Numbered from the stretch's first letter, positions 1 through 8,111 are shown. The stretch: 64,000 nt of DNA from Lachnospiraceae bacterium (GCA_022791635.1 JAAVZL010000003.1:62001-126000); one strand, 5' to 3'. Notes: generated by a model from the letters alone, not told the origin. Made by a program: numbers and translations.

Positions 1-826
1 ACTCCGCCTCGCTTAAATTTAGCATCCTCCTAATTTCATCATTCTGAAATTTCCCTTGTACACATTCGTAATAATAAAAATATTTTTTTAAATAAACTTT
101 TTTATTGTACGCTCGATACTTCGTTTCAACTCTTAAAAAATGTGCCCAGCCTTTTGGGTTGTCATAAAACAGCTGCTCACCCTTTGCCGTTAATCCGTCT
201 TGCAGATAGTCGCATATTATAAAACTTTTATTTATCCATCGAATCTTGTATCCTTCATATGCAATCTTGTCCCAAATAACAGCTTCTGTAATAAATCTTT
301 CATTTTCGTACTCCGGAAAAGGAAATTTTCGTAAAAGCTCTGTTTTAAACACTTCTGCCTTATCCCCTTGCAGGCCAAACTTTTCGCGTTCTAAGTTTGT
401 TGCGTCAACATATTCCTTAAAATCCGGCCTGCCTCCTATCACTGTGCCATTCTTATTTCTCCTAAGTCCGGATATTCCTGCGTATTGACTATTAACTTCA
501 ATTCCACCCCAGTATTGCAAAATAGTTTCTACGGCATCATCCTCCAAAAAATCATCACTATCTACAATAAAAAAGATTTCATATTTTGCTAATTTCACTC
601 CATCGTTTATGGCACAGTGCTTCCCTCTGTTTTCTTGTCTGTAAAATCTTATTTTAAATGGATGCGTCTCCTCTATCCATGGATATATGATTGATGCCAC
701 ATCATCTGTAGAACCATCATCAACAATCAGCCATTCAAAATCATAACAAGTCTGACGTAATAATGAAGCGTACAGATTTCCTATGATATAGGCACGGTTA
801 TAAATCGGTGTAAATATAGTTATCAT
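1..826 (-). CDS. Glycosyltransferase family 2, 3' end outside window
   Basis: The reading frame starts at the ATG at 826 and stays open to the window edge, giving about 275 residues of a longer protein. The N-terminus has the GT-A nucleotide-sugar fold signature: TIFTPIYNR, then IVDDGSTDD near residue 40, then the metal-binding IVDSDDF near residue 95. It probably transfers a sugar onto a surface glycan at the inner face of the membrane. The start lies inside the 3' end of the upstream GT32 gene (28-bp overlap), so the two are probably translationally coupled. It is the last visible gene of a minus-strand glycan operon. The acceptor and donor sugars cannot be told from sequence. Confidence 0.88.
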   Translation of the reverse strand, partial: MITIFTPIYNRAYIIGNLYASLLRQTCYDFEWLIVDDGSTDDVASIIYPWIEETHPFKIRFYRQENRGKHCAINDGVKLAKYEIFFIVDSDDFLEDDAVETILQYWGGIEVNSQYAGISGLRRNKNGTVIGGRPDFKEYVDATNLEREKFGLQGDKAEVFKTELLRKFPFPEYENERFITEAVIWDKIAYEGYKIRWINKSFIICDYLQDGLTAKGEQLFYDNPKGWAHFLRVETKYRAYNKKVYLKKYFYYYECVQGKFQNDEIRRMLNLSEAE

Positions 827-1928
827 TTCTGCTCCATTTTTTCATGGCTGAAATTAACGCGCTCTTTTCTTGCTTATCTTCTATCCACGATCCGGCAAAA
901 TGATGAATCGCATAGGTATGTTCCGGATTTCTTTCTATTCTAAAGCTATAGGGGCTCATCCCGCATAATATGCGCGATGGATATACTGCCATTCCTTCGA
1001 TCATTTGAAAGCTCCCGTCACATTTCAATCCATGTCTTTTCATTATGTTTGTCTGTATAAAGGGGCACCTGGTTAAATCTAACATTCCGTTCTCTTGTAT
1101 AAAAGGAGTGCCGTCATAATATTCTTTTATCTCCCGCAATATGAAGTTGTCTTTCTTTGCTCCAAATCCCAGACCATAATTTACATACATGCTATTTTCA
1201 AACCCGCAAAATGCCTGGTTCATTAACATCTCATCTATATTTTTTATTAATTCAACGTCAACATCCAGATATACGCCGCCGTATTGATGGATGATATCTA
1301 TGCGGGCATAATCTGACACAAATGCCCATTGCTTCATTTTATAAGCCTGACTTATATACCTGCTTTTATGTACGTCATAATTCTTTTCGTTCCATTCAAT
1401 GATTTCATAGTCCGGACAGTATGTTCTCCAACTTTCCATCCATTTTCCGTACGGAATGGGGATCTCTTTTCCTCCAAACCAGCAATAGTGAATTGTTTTT
1501 GGGATTTGTAACTTTTTATTAAATGACAATTGTGACGGCATTTTCATTTTTAATCGTTCATAATCATATTGTTCCATTCGCAAAATAGGATAAATAGAAT
1601 ATGATACATCGCAAATCGTCTTTACGCTCTCGAGCTGCCCTATAATTTCTTCATAAGCATCCGTTGTAATAAGAATTTTATCGCTGCTTTTTATGTCCTG
1701 AATCATTTTTTCAAATGATATAAGCGGAATCGAAAAACCATTCACTTCTTTTGCCAAAGCTTTTACTACATCTGGATTGTTATCTACAATGGCTTTTATT
1801 TTATCTTTCAAATCGTAATCTGCAAATTCTTCTACAAAAGAATCAAATACTCTTCCTGCACCAAAGCAATAAATATTCTTATTCTTTTTACTGAATAATT
1901 CAGATAAAAGTTCTGTTGTATATGTCAT
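798..1928 (-). CDS. Two-domain GT32-type glycosyltransferase
   Basis: 376 residues. Residues 1 to about 125 look like a Rossmann-type nucleotide-binding domain (YCFGAGRVFDSF near residue 20), as found at the N-terminus of several glycan enzymes. From about residue 142 comes a GT32/TcdA-like catalytic domain: IPKTIHYCWFGG, the donor-site region SDYARIDIIHQYGGVYLDVD, and the DXD metal motif DVD at 222-224. A Shine-Dalgarno GGAAGGACAG precedes the ATG. Family members are retaining glycosyltransferases of capsular or cell-wall glycans. The N-terminal Rossmann module is shared with the two genes upstream, so the operon may use a common regulatory or substrate-sensing module; that is inference. Confidence 0.85.
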   Translation of the reverse strand: MTYTTELLSELFSKKNKNIYCFGAGRVFDSFVEEFADYDLKDKIKAIVDNNPDVVKALAKEVNGFSIPLISFEKMIQDIKSSDKILITTDAYEEIIGQLESVKTICDVSYSIYPILRMEQYDYERLKMKMPSQLSFNKKLQIPKTIHYCWFGGKEIPIPYGKWMESWRTYCPDYEIIEWNEKNYDVHKSRYISQAYKMKQWAFVSDYARIDIIHQYGGVYLDVDVELIKNIDEMLMNQAFCGFENSMYVNYGLGFGAKKDNFILREIKEYYDGTPFIQENGMLDLTRCPFIQTNIMKRHGLKCDGSFQMIEGMAVYPSRILCGMSPYSFRIERNPEHTYAIHHFAGSWIEDKQEKSALISAMKKWSRNDNYIYTDL

Positions 1929-1965
1929 AATTCTGTCCTTCCATACCCTAACAGTACTCTTATTT

Positions 1966-3234
1966 CTAATGAAGTCCTTTTATGTTTTCCTTCCACTGAT
2001 TTAAAAAGCTTCTTTTTTCTTCCTGTGAATAAAAATGATCCATCTTAGAATTTCCCTGATAATAGTGATTCACATACTGCTCGGGTAATTGGATTTCTTT
2101 TCGCATTTGTGCGTATGCTAAACTGTACCACTTTTGTTCTGCTACATTTGCATCAATATTTGGAAGTCTGTCTGCGCCTACAAATTCACTGATTTTATCT
2201 AAAATATCTTCCATTTTCTCTACTTTAAACAAAAATAATTCCACATCATCTTTCTTTATGATTGTGTATCCTTTTTCCCGATCAAAAGGATATTGGAATA
2301 CATCAATTCCTATAAATTTTTTAATCTGCTCATCAAACCATTCAAATTCATCATTCCATGTATATGGCATGGAATTTCCCAGTTTCTCTTTTGTGTATGC
2401 GCTTCCCTTTAATAGATAGTCAATAAAGGTATTGTACATATTCTGAAAATCATTCTCTAACAAAGGCATCCACATTATATGCTGTACATCTTCTGTAAAA
2501 GCCTGCCAAAAAGCCGAGTAATCTCTGCTTAAGGGTTCCCGCACTGCTATTACCAGCTTAAGAAATCTCTTTTCCCGAACCTGTTTTTCCCAGACTTCTC
2601 TATACTCCTCTCCCACAAGATGATTGGGATACTCCAAATAGTGTCCGGTATAAAATGGAATATTACTTCTTATCAGTCTTGCGTTCAAAGAAGAAGATGC
2701 TGTTTTCCCTGGCTGTATCACCCATATAGGTTTATGCACGGATGTGAGCAATGACCGTACATAATCAATTCCTAAGTTCATATACTGGTTTTTATGTATC
2801 TTATTCTCTATCTGTAAAACGGCAAGGCGTTCCGGCTTGTTTTCGTATATTTCTTTTGCATGTATCTGTATCGCTGTCATCATCCCCCAATAGGTAATAA
2901 CGCGGGCAGCTTTCATCTCCATACCTTTCAACAAATCCAAAAGCTCCTTCGGATACGGAATACATGCTATCATGTACAAACTCTTATACTTGTTTTCACT
3001 GTGTTTCATTTCAGAGGGGGAAATAATTTCTATACCCTCTATGGAGCCGCCCCATTTCTTTTCGTCTATATCGCAAAATTTATCAACCGCTATTCCTGCG
3101 TCCTGAAGCCAGCCTAAAATATCCCTGCCCTTCCCACCTGCGCCATATAAAAAGATCTGTTCTGCATCCTGCAAAAGGTGTATATTTTTGCAAAGCTCCA
3201 AATCCCAGACGATTTTATTACTACATTCCTGCAT
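1966..3234 (-). CDS. NKWYS-family protein with sulfotransferase-like motifs and N-terminal Rossmann domain (copy 1)
   Basis: 422 residues. Residues 25-45 hold a Rossmann glycine-rich loop (FLYGAGGKGRDI). The second half has QPGKTASSSL at 174-183 and VREPLSRD at 231-238, which match the P-loop-like PAPS-binding and 3'-phosphate loops of sulfotransferases. QKWYS at 367-371 fits the signature of the Pfam NKWYS family, annotated as putative capsular polysaccharide synthesis proteins. Probable role: modification of a surface glycan, perhaps sulfation; the donor is inferred, not shown. The gene starts 14 bp inside the 3' end of its paralogue upstream. Confidence 0.72.
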   Translation of the reverse strand: MQECSNKIVWDLELCKNIHLLQDAEQIFLYGAGGKGRDILGWLQDAGIAVDKFCDIDEKKWGGSIEGIEIISPSEMKHSENKYKSLYMIACIPYPKELLDLLKGMEMKAARVITYWGMMTAIQIHAKEIYENKPERLAVLQIENKIHKNQYMNLGIDYVRSLLTSVHKPIWVIQPGKTASSSLNARLIRSNIPFYTGHYLEYPNHLVGEEYREVWEKQVREKRFLKLVIAVREPLSRDYSAFWQAFTEDVQHIMWMPLLENDFQNMYNTFIDYLLKGSAYTKEKLGNSMPYTWNDEFEWFDEQIKKFIGIDVFQYPFDREKGYTIIKKDDVELFLFKVEKMEDILDKISEFVGADRLPNIDANVAEQKWYSLAYAQMRKEIQLPEQYVNHYYQGNSKMDHFYSQEEKRSFLNQWKENIKGLH

Positions 3235-4498
3235 CTATACGCTCCTCCCATATTTTTTTATAACGAGAAATTTCTTCTTCGGTATAAAAATGTAAATATG
3301 CCAAATTATTATTATAGTAGTACTGAAAATATTGTTTTGATATTTTGATTCTATTTTTTAATTCGTAATAAGCTGCGCTGTATATTTTTTCTTCGCTTAA
3401 GTTTTCCCTTTTTAATTGAAATCCATCCCGCTCTAAAAAGTCTCCAATCATTCCTTCAAGATTGTTCAATGCTTCTAATTTATAAATTAAAATTTCCACA
3501 TTTCCTTTGCGGATGATTCCATATCCCTTTTCTTTATCAAATGGTTCCTGGAACACATCAATTCCAAACACGCGTTTTATCTCATACAAAAACCATGAAA
3601 ATTCATCCAGCTTATACTCCATAATAATGTTCGATAACTCAAAAAAAGAGCTCTCCAGATTATCTTTCCATCTGGGAATACGCTTTATAAGCTCGGAATA
3701 TTCTAATTTCTTGCTATCATTTCCTAAAAAATCTCCGTATAACCAAAAAATGTTTGAATTAAATTGGTGATATGGCCATAAATCGATATCACTGTTTTGA
3801 AACATCGCCGCCAGATCTCTGGCTATGGGCTCTCGGACTCCCGTAATAATTTTCAGTTTTTTCCTTCTTATTTTAGACAGATAATACGTTAACTGCTCTC
3901 TTGGAAACTCTTGAAAGCCAAAGGGAATGACCAGAGAATGGATCTGAATGCAATCACCTCCAATGGATTTCCATACACTCTGTGAACCAACTTTCCCCGG
4001 TTGGTAAATGAAAATATGATTGGGTCCTGCCGCTTCCACAAGCATGTCAAGTGCATATAATTTCATCTGATATTCGGCTCGTCGTTCACCTAAAAGCAAA
4101 TTATAGGTTATCTCCATACGCAGGTCTTGCGGTATATGCAAATGCTCATAATGAATAAAAACTGATTGATAAAAAGCATAGACAGAGCATATATGGGCGT
4201 ATAAGAAATTCTGATTTTCACAATTTTTCAGCATTTCCTTATGGTAATCCATACTGGCAATAATCATCAACACCTCAGGTTTATCATACTTCTCTTTTAC
4301 ATCCCGGATGGAAAGAATCGGATAATGGTTGAATTCAGAATCTACTTTTTCCGTATTACATACACCTAAAATATGCGCATTCATTTTTTTCAAAATTTCA
4401 TAGACCTGCTTACCCCAATATCCGGTTCCATAAATCACAATGCTGCTTTCTTGAAGATAAGAAAAATGCTCACATATAAATAGGTCATTTCTTTTCAT
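3221..4498 (-). CDS. NKWYS-family protein with sulfotransferase-like motifs and N-terminal Rossmann domain (copy 2)
   Basis: Paralogue of the next gene downstream with the same layout: Rossmann loop VIYGTGYWGKQV near the start, then QPGKVGSQSV and GVREPIARD as sulfotransferase-like loops, and EKIYS in place of the NKWYS signature. I chose the ATG at 4498 because AGGAG sits 9 bases upstream. A longer form from 4564 adds 22 residues and overlaps the upstream gene by 22 bp, so it cannot be excluded. The protein is about 425 residues. Function is inferred from the family and operon context: transfer of a modifying group to a surface polymer. The two copies are clearly diverged, so this is not a recent duplication. 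Confidence 0.7.
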   Translation of the reverse strand: MKRNDLFICEHFSYLQESSIVIYGTGYWGKQVYEILKKMNAHILGVCNTEKVDSEFNHYPILSIRDVKEKYDKPEVLMIIASMDYHKEMLKNCENQNFLYAHICSVYAFYQSVFIHYEHLHIPQDLRMEITYNLLLGERRAEYQMKLYALDMLVEAAGPNHIFIYQPGKVGSQSVWKSIGGDCIQIHSLVIPFGFQEFPREQLTYYLSKIRRKKLKIITGVREPIARDLAAMFQNSDIDLWPYHQFNSNIFWLYGDFLGNDSKKLEYSELIKRIPRWKDNLESSFFELSNIIMEYKLDEFSWFLYEIKRVFGIDVFQEPFDKEKGYGIIRKGNVEILIYKLEALNNLEGMIGDFLERDGFQLKRENLSEEKIYSAAYYELKNRIKISKQYFQYYYNNNLAYLHFYTEEEISRYKKIWEERIDAGM

Positions 4499-4542
4499 AT
4501 CAAAATTCTCCTGTGTTCTTCCATCGGATTTCAAAAAATTAT

Positions 4543-5355
4543 CTATTCCTTTGCCAGTCTCCATATAGTTTCCCCGAAACAGTTGCTGCCCAAAGAATTT
4601 TGCTCTTGTATTTCTTTTTTCTTCATCATCAACAGCAACTCCTGAAACCGTATCTCTTTTTCAGTAACGACTTCTCTTTTCAATAATTCCTTTTTTACCT
4701 TACTTAAATAGCCCTTTAAATCCTTTCTGTTCATTAAAACAAGCGGTATTATTTCAAGGCTGTCCTTATCTTTTTTATACTTTACAAGATGACATCCCAT
4801 AGGAAGAAATCCATACCATATTTCATCAGCGCCCCATCTCCCAAAAAATCTATCAGCAAGCTCTATGTCGTAGTCCTCGATAAGCTCAGGACGGGGAAAA
4901 ATATCTTTATGCTTTGACAAATATTGCCCATGGAACTCCTTGCCCTCGATCACTTCGGTAACTACAAGTGTTTCCATGTTTAGCTTTCTAACGGAAAAAT
5001 TTTTCTGATCCGGCAGGAAAAAAATCTCTTTTTCCCCCAGGATTACTTCTTCCACAATGAAGGGTTCTTCCGCCTCTTTTCGAATTTCTATTGCTTGTAT
5101 CGATCTGTCCTCTAAATTATAAATGTGAATATGCCTGCCTCTCCGGGGACAGAAATAAATATTTCTATCTTTCAAAAAAATTTCTTTATGCATATTTCTT
5201 TTCGAAATTCTTTCGTTCTGAAAATCCCCTAAAAAGGTAGTTTTTCCGGTTGCAATTTCAACCATAAATAAACCGTTATAAAACCGATTTGAGAAAAAGG
5301 CGCATCCATCTACCTCAACAAAATGAATGCAGGAAATTTTTTCTGTTACAAGCAT
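4543..5355 (-). CDS. Unknown protein leading the glycan operon; beta-propeller-like repeats possible
   Basis: About 270 residues from the ATG at 5355, chosen because GAGGTG lies 4 bases upstream; a start at 5385 has no such site. I do not recognise a family. The protein has no signal peptide or membrane segment. It has short repeated beta-strand stretches spaced by about 45 residues (IEIATGKTTFLG, IYNLEDRSIQAI, RKLNMETLVVTE), as in beta-propeller proteins, and a lysine- and glutamate-rich C-terminus. It is the first gene of the five-gene minus-strand glycan operon and lies just downstream of the guide-RNA locus of the dead TnpB. A substrate-binding or scaffolding role in glycan modification is possible but unproven. 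Confidence 0.6.
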   Translation of the reverse strand: MLVTEKISCIHFVEVDGCAFFSNRFYNGLFMVEIATGKTTFLGDFQNERISKRNMHKEIFLKDRNIYFCPRRGRHIHIYNLEDRSIQAIEIRKEAEEPFIVEEVILGEKEIFFLPDQKNFSVRKLNMETLVVTEVIEGKEFHGQYLSKHKDIFPRPELIEDYDIELADRFFGRWGADEIWYGFLPMGCHLVKYKKDKDSLEIIPLVLMNRKDLKGYLSKVKKELLKREVVTEKEIRFQELLLMMKKKEIQEQNSLGSNCFGETIWRLAKE

Positions 5356-5442
5356 CGTGCACCTCAAATCCGCCGTCCATCGCATAGTTTTTATATTTCA
5401 CACTATTTTTATTATTTAATCTACGATAAATAATAAAATATA

Positions 5443-5632
5443 TTGATCACCTTCCCGGTGATGCCAAGCTTCTAAAGCCCGACTTCGCTCCCTGCTACGT
5501 CACATGCCTATGTGTTCACAAGGTCTTGGCATACTCAATACGCAGACCTATCCGCCTGCCTTCTAATGCCGTTCTTTTTTTTATATCATGAATCGTCCTA
5601 TAATCCTCTCGGTGAAAGGAAGCTTTTACACC
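5443..5632 (-). ncRNA. Candidate omega-like guide RNA scaffold downstream of the TnpB homologue
   Basis: The 190 bases after the TnpB stop codon have no ORF but are rich in nested hairpins on the minus strand: AGGTCT/AGACCT around an inner GCGTAT/GTATGC, then TGTG/CACA, then CACAT/ATGTG, then a terminal ATCACC/GGTGAT with loop GGGAA. The segment ends in TCAA at 5446-5443, the same tetranucleotide used as the right-end cleavage site of IS608-type elements. This matches omega RNAs, which overlap or follow tnpB and end at the transposon right end. The guide would then be read from 5442 downward. The 5' limit is unknown and may lie inside the tnpB coding region. Confidence 0.65.
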
Positions 5633-7063
5633 TCATTTATTTATAGTCCCATTCTTATGATCCTCTAAAACGCTGTCAGCCGCCTGTCCTCTCTTTCTGG
5701 CATTGCGGGCCGCATTTACTTTATGGTCAAGCACAAGGCCGCAGACCGGACAGTGAAAATCCGTTTCCTTCTTATCGCCAATGCTTTCGCAGTGGCTGCA
5801 CTCTCTGCTGATATCTTTTCCGAACACCTCCATTGCTTCTATGGACTGTTCCCTGCATTTTTGCAAAAGCCGCCTGCGAATGTAGCCTCTCTGCCACAAG
5901 CCGGCCATTTGATTGTATTTTTTGACCTTTCCTCTCGGACTGTTGGCCGGAAGCTTGGGAAGATAGACCGCTTGCGGCTTTTCCTCCCACAAAAAGCGGT
6001 TTAGCTCCTGGTTGATGTATGCATGAAGTCTCTCATCCAGCTTCCGCTTCTGCTCCGTATAGCGCTTTCTTCCGGGGTTGTCCTTCTTATTTCTCTGATA
6101 GCTTTGGTTCTCCGCCTGAATCCATTCTGTCCGCTGCAGCATATATTCCCCCAGCTGTTCCCCATAGGTATGAGCTTCGTCCGTGGTCAGCATGGTAAAC
6201 ATTCCAAAGGATATGCCCACCTCATTTTGATAGTCCGGATGGCGTTTTATATGGATATCTATGGGCACCAGAAGCTCCAGTGCATTCCTCTCCGGATAAA
6301 GCTTTACCGTTAGCTGCCTCGTATACCGGTTATTATCCGTAAGGGGGACAAATACGCGCTTGCGGCTTTCCTTGGTAGAAATATAGATCCCATGCTCTTT
6401 GTACCGATAGGCCCTCTCTGCAATGGAAAATCCGTCCGCCTTATCCGTATGCAATTTTTTCAGATGCCTTCGCACCTGCCTGCACAGATACTGATTCAGG
6501 CGATGAATGTCTGTCTCAAGTGCAAGCTCCTCATATCTCTTTTGATACTCCTCCGGAAGCCCTACCGGCATATGGTTTAATATTGCAGCAAAGCAGTTGC
6601 TGATTTTCAGCACAAACCGAAGGTAGTGAACATCCTTTGGCGTAAAATTCTCATTGCTCCCCACTGCCTTTTGAACTTTTTCTTTTACCTGTGTCCACTG
6701 ACTTCGGATATCTCCAAGGGCCTCAAAAACAGCAAGGTAGAAGTACACAGAAGGCATGCCCAAATCGCTCCGAAGCTTTTCTTTTGCCATTTCGTTTTGT
6801 ACGGTATATCCGGGGTAAAGCTTCATAAGGCTTGAAATCCCACCGTAACGGGCATATACATAATTTTTTACCGTTCGGTAATCCTTTGCAATTTCCAAAA
6901 GCTTCTGCATATCGGACTGCGGAATCGGATCTTGGCTATACTGACGGATGGTCTTACACATGGTATCCGGCGGCATAAAGATTCCCTTTCTATCTTCATT
7001 GGGAAATGAGGATTCTATAAAAGTGTACTTTTGTGTTTTACTTACTTTATATGTTATCGGCAT
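5633..7063 (-). CDS. Nuclease-dead TnpB homologue (TldR-like candidate)
   Basis: 476 residues, full TnpB length, uninterrupted. The C-terminal zinc ribbon is intact (C422, C425, C438, C441) and the NAARNARKRG tail is kept, so the family is clear. All three RuvC acidic residues are replaced: VGIS has Ser285 for the first Asp, VYLPKL has Pro369 for Glu, and DHKVNAARN has Lys448 for the last Asp. DNA cleavage should be impossible. No TnpA is present. A promoter at 7065-7094 ends one base before the ATG at 7063, so the true start may be Met30 (position 6976), which has AAAGGGA 6 bases upstream. Known TnpB-like nuclease-dead repressors (TldR) bind DNA by guide RNA; that role here is inferred. Confidence 0.82.
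   Translation of the reverse strand: MPITYKVSKTQKYTFIESSFPNEDRKGIFMPPDTMCKTIRQYSQDPIPQSDMQKLLEIAKDYRTVKNYVYARYGGISSLMKLYPGYTVQNEMAKEKLRSDLGMPSVYFYLAVFEALGDIRSQWTQVKEKVQKAVGSNENFTPKDVHYLRFVLKISNCFAAILNHMPVGLPEEYQKRYEELALETDIHRLNQYLCRQVRRHLKKLHTDKADGFSIAERAYRYKEHGIYISTKESRKRVFVPLTDNNRYTRQLTVKLYPERNALELLVPIDIHIKRHPDYQNEVGISFGMFTMLTTDEAHTYGEQLGEYMLQRTEWIQAENQSYQRNKKDNPGRKRYTEQKRKLDERLHAYINQELNRFLWEEKPQAVYLPKLPANSPRGKVKKYNQMAGLWQRGYIRRRLLQKCREQSIEAMEVFGKDISRECSHCESIGDKKETDFHCPVCGLVLDHKVNAARNARKRGQAADSVLEDHKNGTINK
7012..7032. promoter_or_regulatory. Palindromic site 1, inside tnpB 5' region
   Basis: ATTCTATAAAAGTGTACTTTT, with palindromic core AAAGT-GT-ACTTT. It lies just downstream of the predicted tnpB promoter. 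If translation starts at Met30 it is in the 5' leader, a typical operator position. A near-identical copy sits at 7148-7169. Confidence 0.45.
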
Positions 7064-7064
7064 G

Positions 7065-7094
7065 ATTGTAACATAACATTAGCTAATTCTGCAA
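7065..7094 (-). promoter_or_regulatory. Predicted sigma-A promoter for the TnpB homologue
   Basis: On the minus strand, -35 TTGCAG (7089-7094), an 18-base spacer and -10 TACAAT (7065-7070). Transcription would begin within the first codons of the longest ORF, which argues for the internal start at 6976. Confidence 0.5.
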
Positions 7095-7147
7095 GTTTTT
7101 TTCTTCCTTTTTTGTGCTATATTTCTAAATTTTTCCCCTTGTTTTTC

Positions 7148-7169
7148 ATTCTATAAAAGTACACTTTAT
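7148..7169. promoter_or_regulatory. Palindromic site 2, upstream of tnpB promoter
   Basis: ATTCTATAAAAGTACACTTT differs from site 1 only by GT to AC at the centre of the palindrome. The two sites flank the tnpB promoter about 135 bp apart, as looping operators do. No role is proven. The remaining bases of 7064-7329 are AT-rich and hold only promoters. Confidence 0.45.
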
Positions 7170-7244
7170 GAAAATGCTGTATTATTTTCTAAAAATGTCT
7201 TTTTGTTCTTTATTCTAAAGTTTCTTTATGGAATCATAAAAATA

Positions 7245-7273
7245 TTGCTAAATCGTTGTTTTACCCATATAAT
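7245..7273 (+). promoter_or_regulatory. Predicted promoter of the GNAT toxin-antitoxin pair
   Basis: -35 TTGCTA (7245-7250), a 17-base spacer and a perfect -10 TATAAT (7268-7273), about 55 bases before the antitoxin start. Confidence 0.65.
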
Positions 7274-7329
7274 AGATTTAAGAAGCGTATTCATAAAATG
7301 TCTTACAAAAATGAAGGGAGGTCCTAAAT

Positions 7330-7512
7330 ATGGCTACTTCAAGTATTTTTGCTAATATAAAAATTACAGAATCAAAGAAGATTGAAGACTTTGTTAATGC
7401 CCTTGAAGCTTCCATCGCTGATCCAACACCGTCTCCAGGACTTCCCAAAAAGGCGGTACTATCCGATCCGAATAAAATAAAGGAAATATTGGCGAAAAAG
7501 GAAATCAAGTAA
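7330..7512 (+). CDS. Small putative antitoxin paired with GNAT toxin
   Basis: 60 residues, preceded by a strong GAAGGGAGG site. The sequence begins SSIFANIKITESKKIEDFVN and ends in a lysine-rich IKEILAKKEIK. Short proteins of this kind are common immediately upstream of GNAT-domain genes in Firmicutes. Its stop codon touches the toxin ATG (TAAATG), so translation is coupled. The ribbon-helix-helix fold usual for antitoxins of TacT/AtaT toxins is not evident, so neutralisation may be by direct contact through the C-terminus. The antitoxin role comes from gene arrangement and remains inference. Confidence 0.62.
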   Translation: MATSSIFANIKITESKKIEDFVNALEASIADPTPSPGLPKKAVLSDPNKIKEILAKKEIK

Positions 7513-8106
7513 ATGAGCATAACTTCAACTATGCAAGTGATTAATATTTTAGATGTATTGGAATATGATGGAGAGGAAAATTTAAAAAATAGGCTTGCGA
7601 CTTTTTCTTGTCCTAAAAATACCGAGATAGATAGTTTTTTGAAATTAAATGCTTTAAATTTTGCCAAACGAAAGTTATCCATCACATACCTTATATTTGA
7701 CGAAAACGATGGCGAGATTCTCGGATATTTTACTTTGGCACACAAAGCACTCGAAATAAAGGGTGACAATATGAGTAACACAGCCCGCCGAAGGCTATCC
7801 GCCCATGCCAGATTAGATGTTGACAGTAATTCTTTTACTGCTTCGGCATTTTTACTTGCACAGATAGGAAAAAATTACAGTATAGATAAGGGGAAACGTA
7901 TTACAGGAAATGAGCTGATCGGATTTGCTAATGATATCATGGCCGATATTCAGCATCGAATTGGAGGTGGAATCATTTATCTGGATTGTGAAGACAAAGA
8001 GCATTTAAAAAACTTTTACATAATCCAAAATCATTACAAAATATTTGGAGAACGCTATTCTCATACAGAAAATGTTCGTTATTTACAGATGATTCGTTTT
8101 TTCTAA
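7513..8106 (+). CDS. GNAT-family acetyltransferase, probable toxin
   Basis: 197 residues with a GNAT-like fold: a central YLIFDENDGEILGYFTLAHKAL stretch with typical beta4-beta5 strands, AQIGKNYSIDKGKRITG as the acetyl-CoA loop region, then IIYLDCEDKEHLKNFY and a C-terminal strand ending YLQMIRFF. In TacT/AtaT-type toxins this fold acetylates aminoacyl-tRNA and stops translation. The gene follows its putative antitoxin without a gap and is closed by a strong terminator at 8112-8166. It lies between the dead TnpB and the sugar operon in an AT-rich island. A non-toxic acetyltransferase remains possible. Confidence 0.68.
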   Translation: MSITSTMQVINILDVLEYDGEENLKNRLATFSCPKNTEIDSFLKLNALNFAKRKLSITYLIFDENDGEILGYFTLAHKALEIKGDNMSNTARRRLSAHARLDVDSNSFTASAFLLAQIGKNYSIDKGKRITGNELIGFANDIMADIQHRIGGGIIYLDCEDKEHLKNFYIIQNHYKIFGERYSHTENVRYLQMIRFF

Positions 8107-8111
8107 TGGTT

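Noticed and set aside
246..488. 80-codon plus-strand ORF
   Set aside because: Shadow of the GT2 coding frame on the other strand; no start site and low-complexity product.
5386..7329. Complete IS200/IS605 element
   Set aside because: No TnpA gene and no clear left end; only the TnpB homologue and a right-end-like RNA are present.
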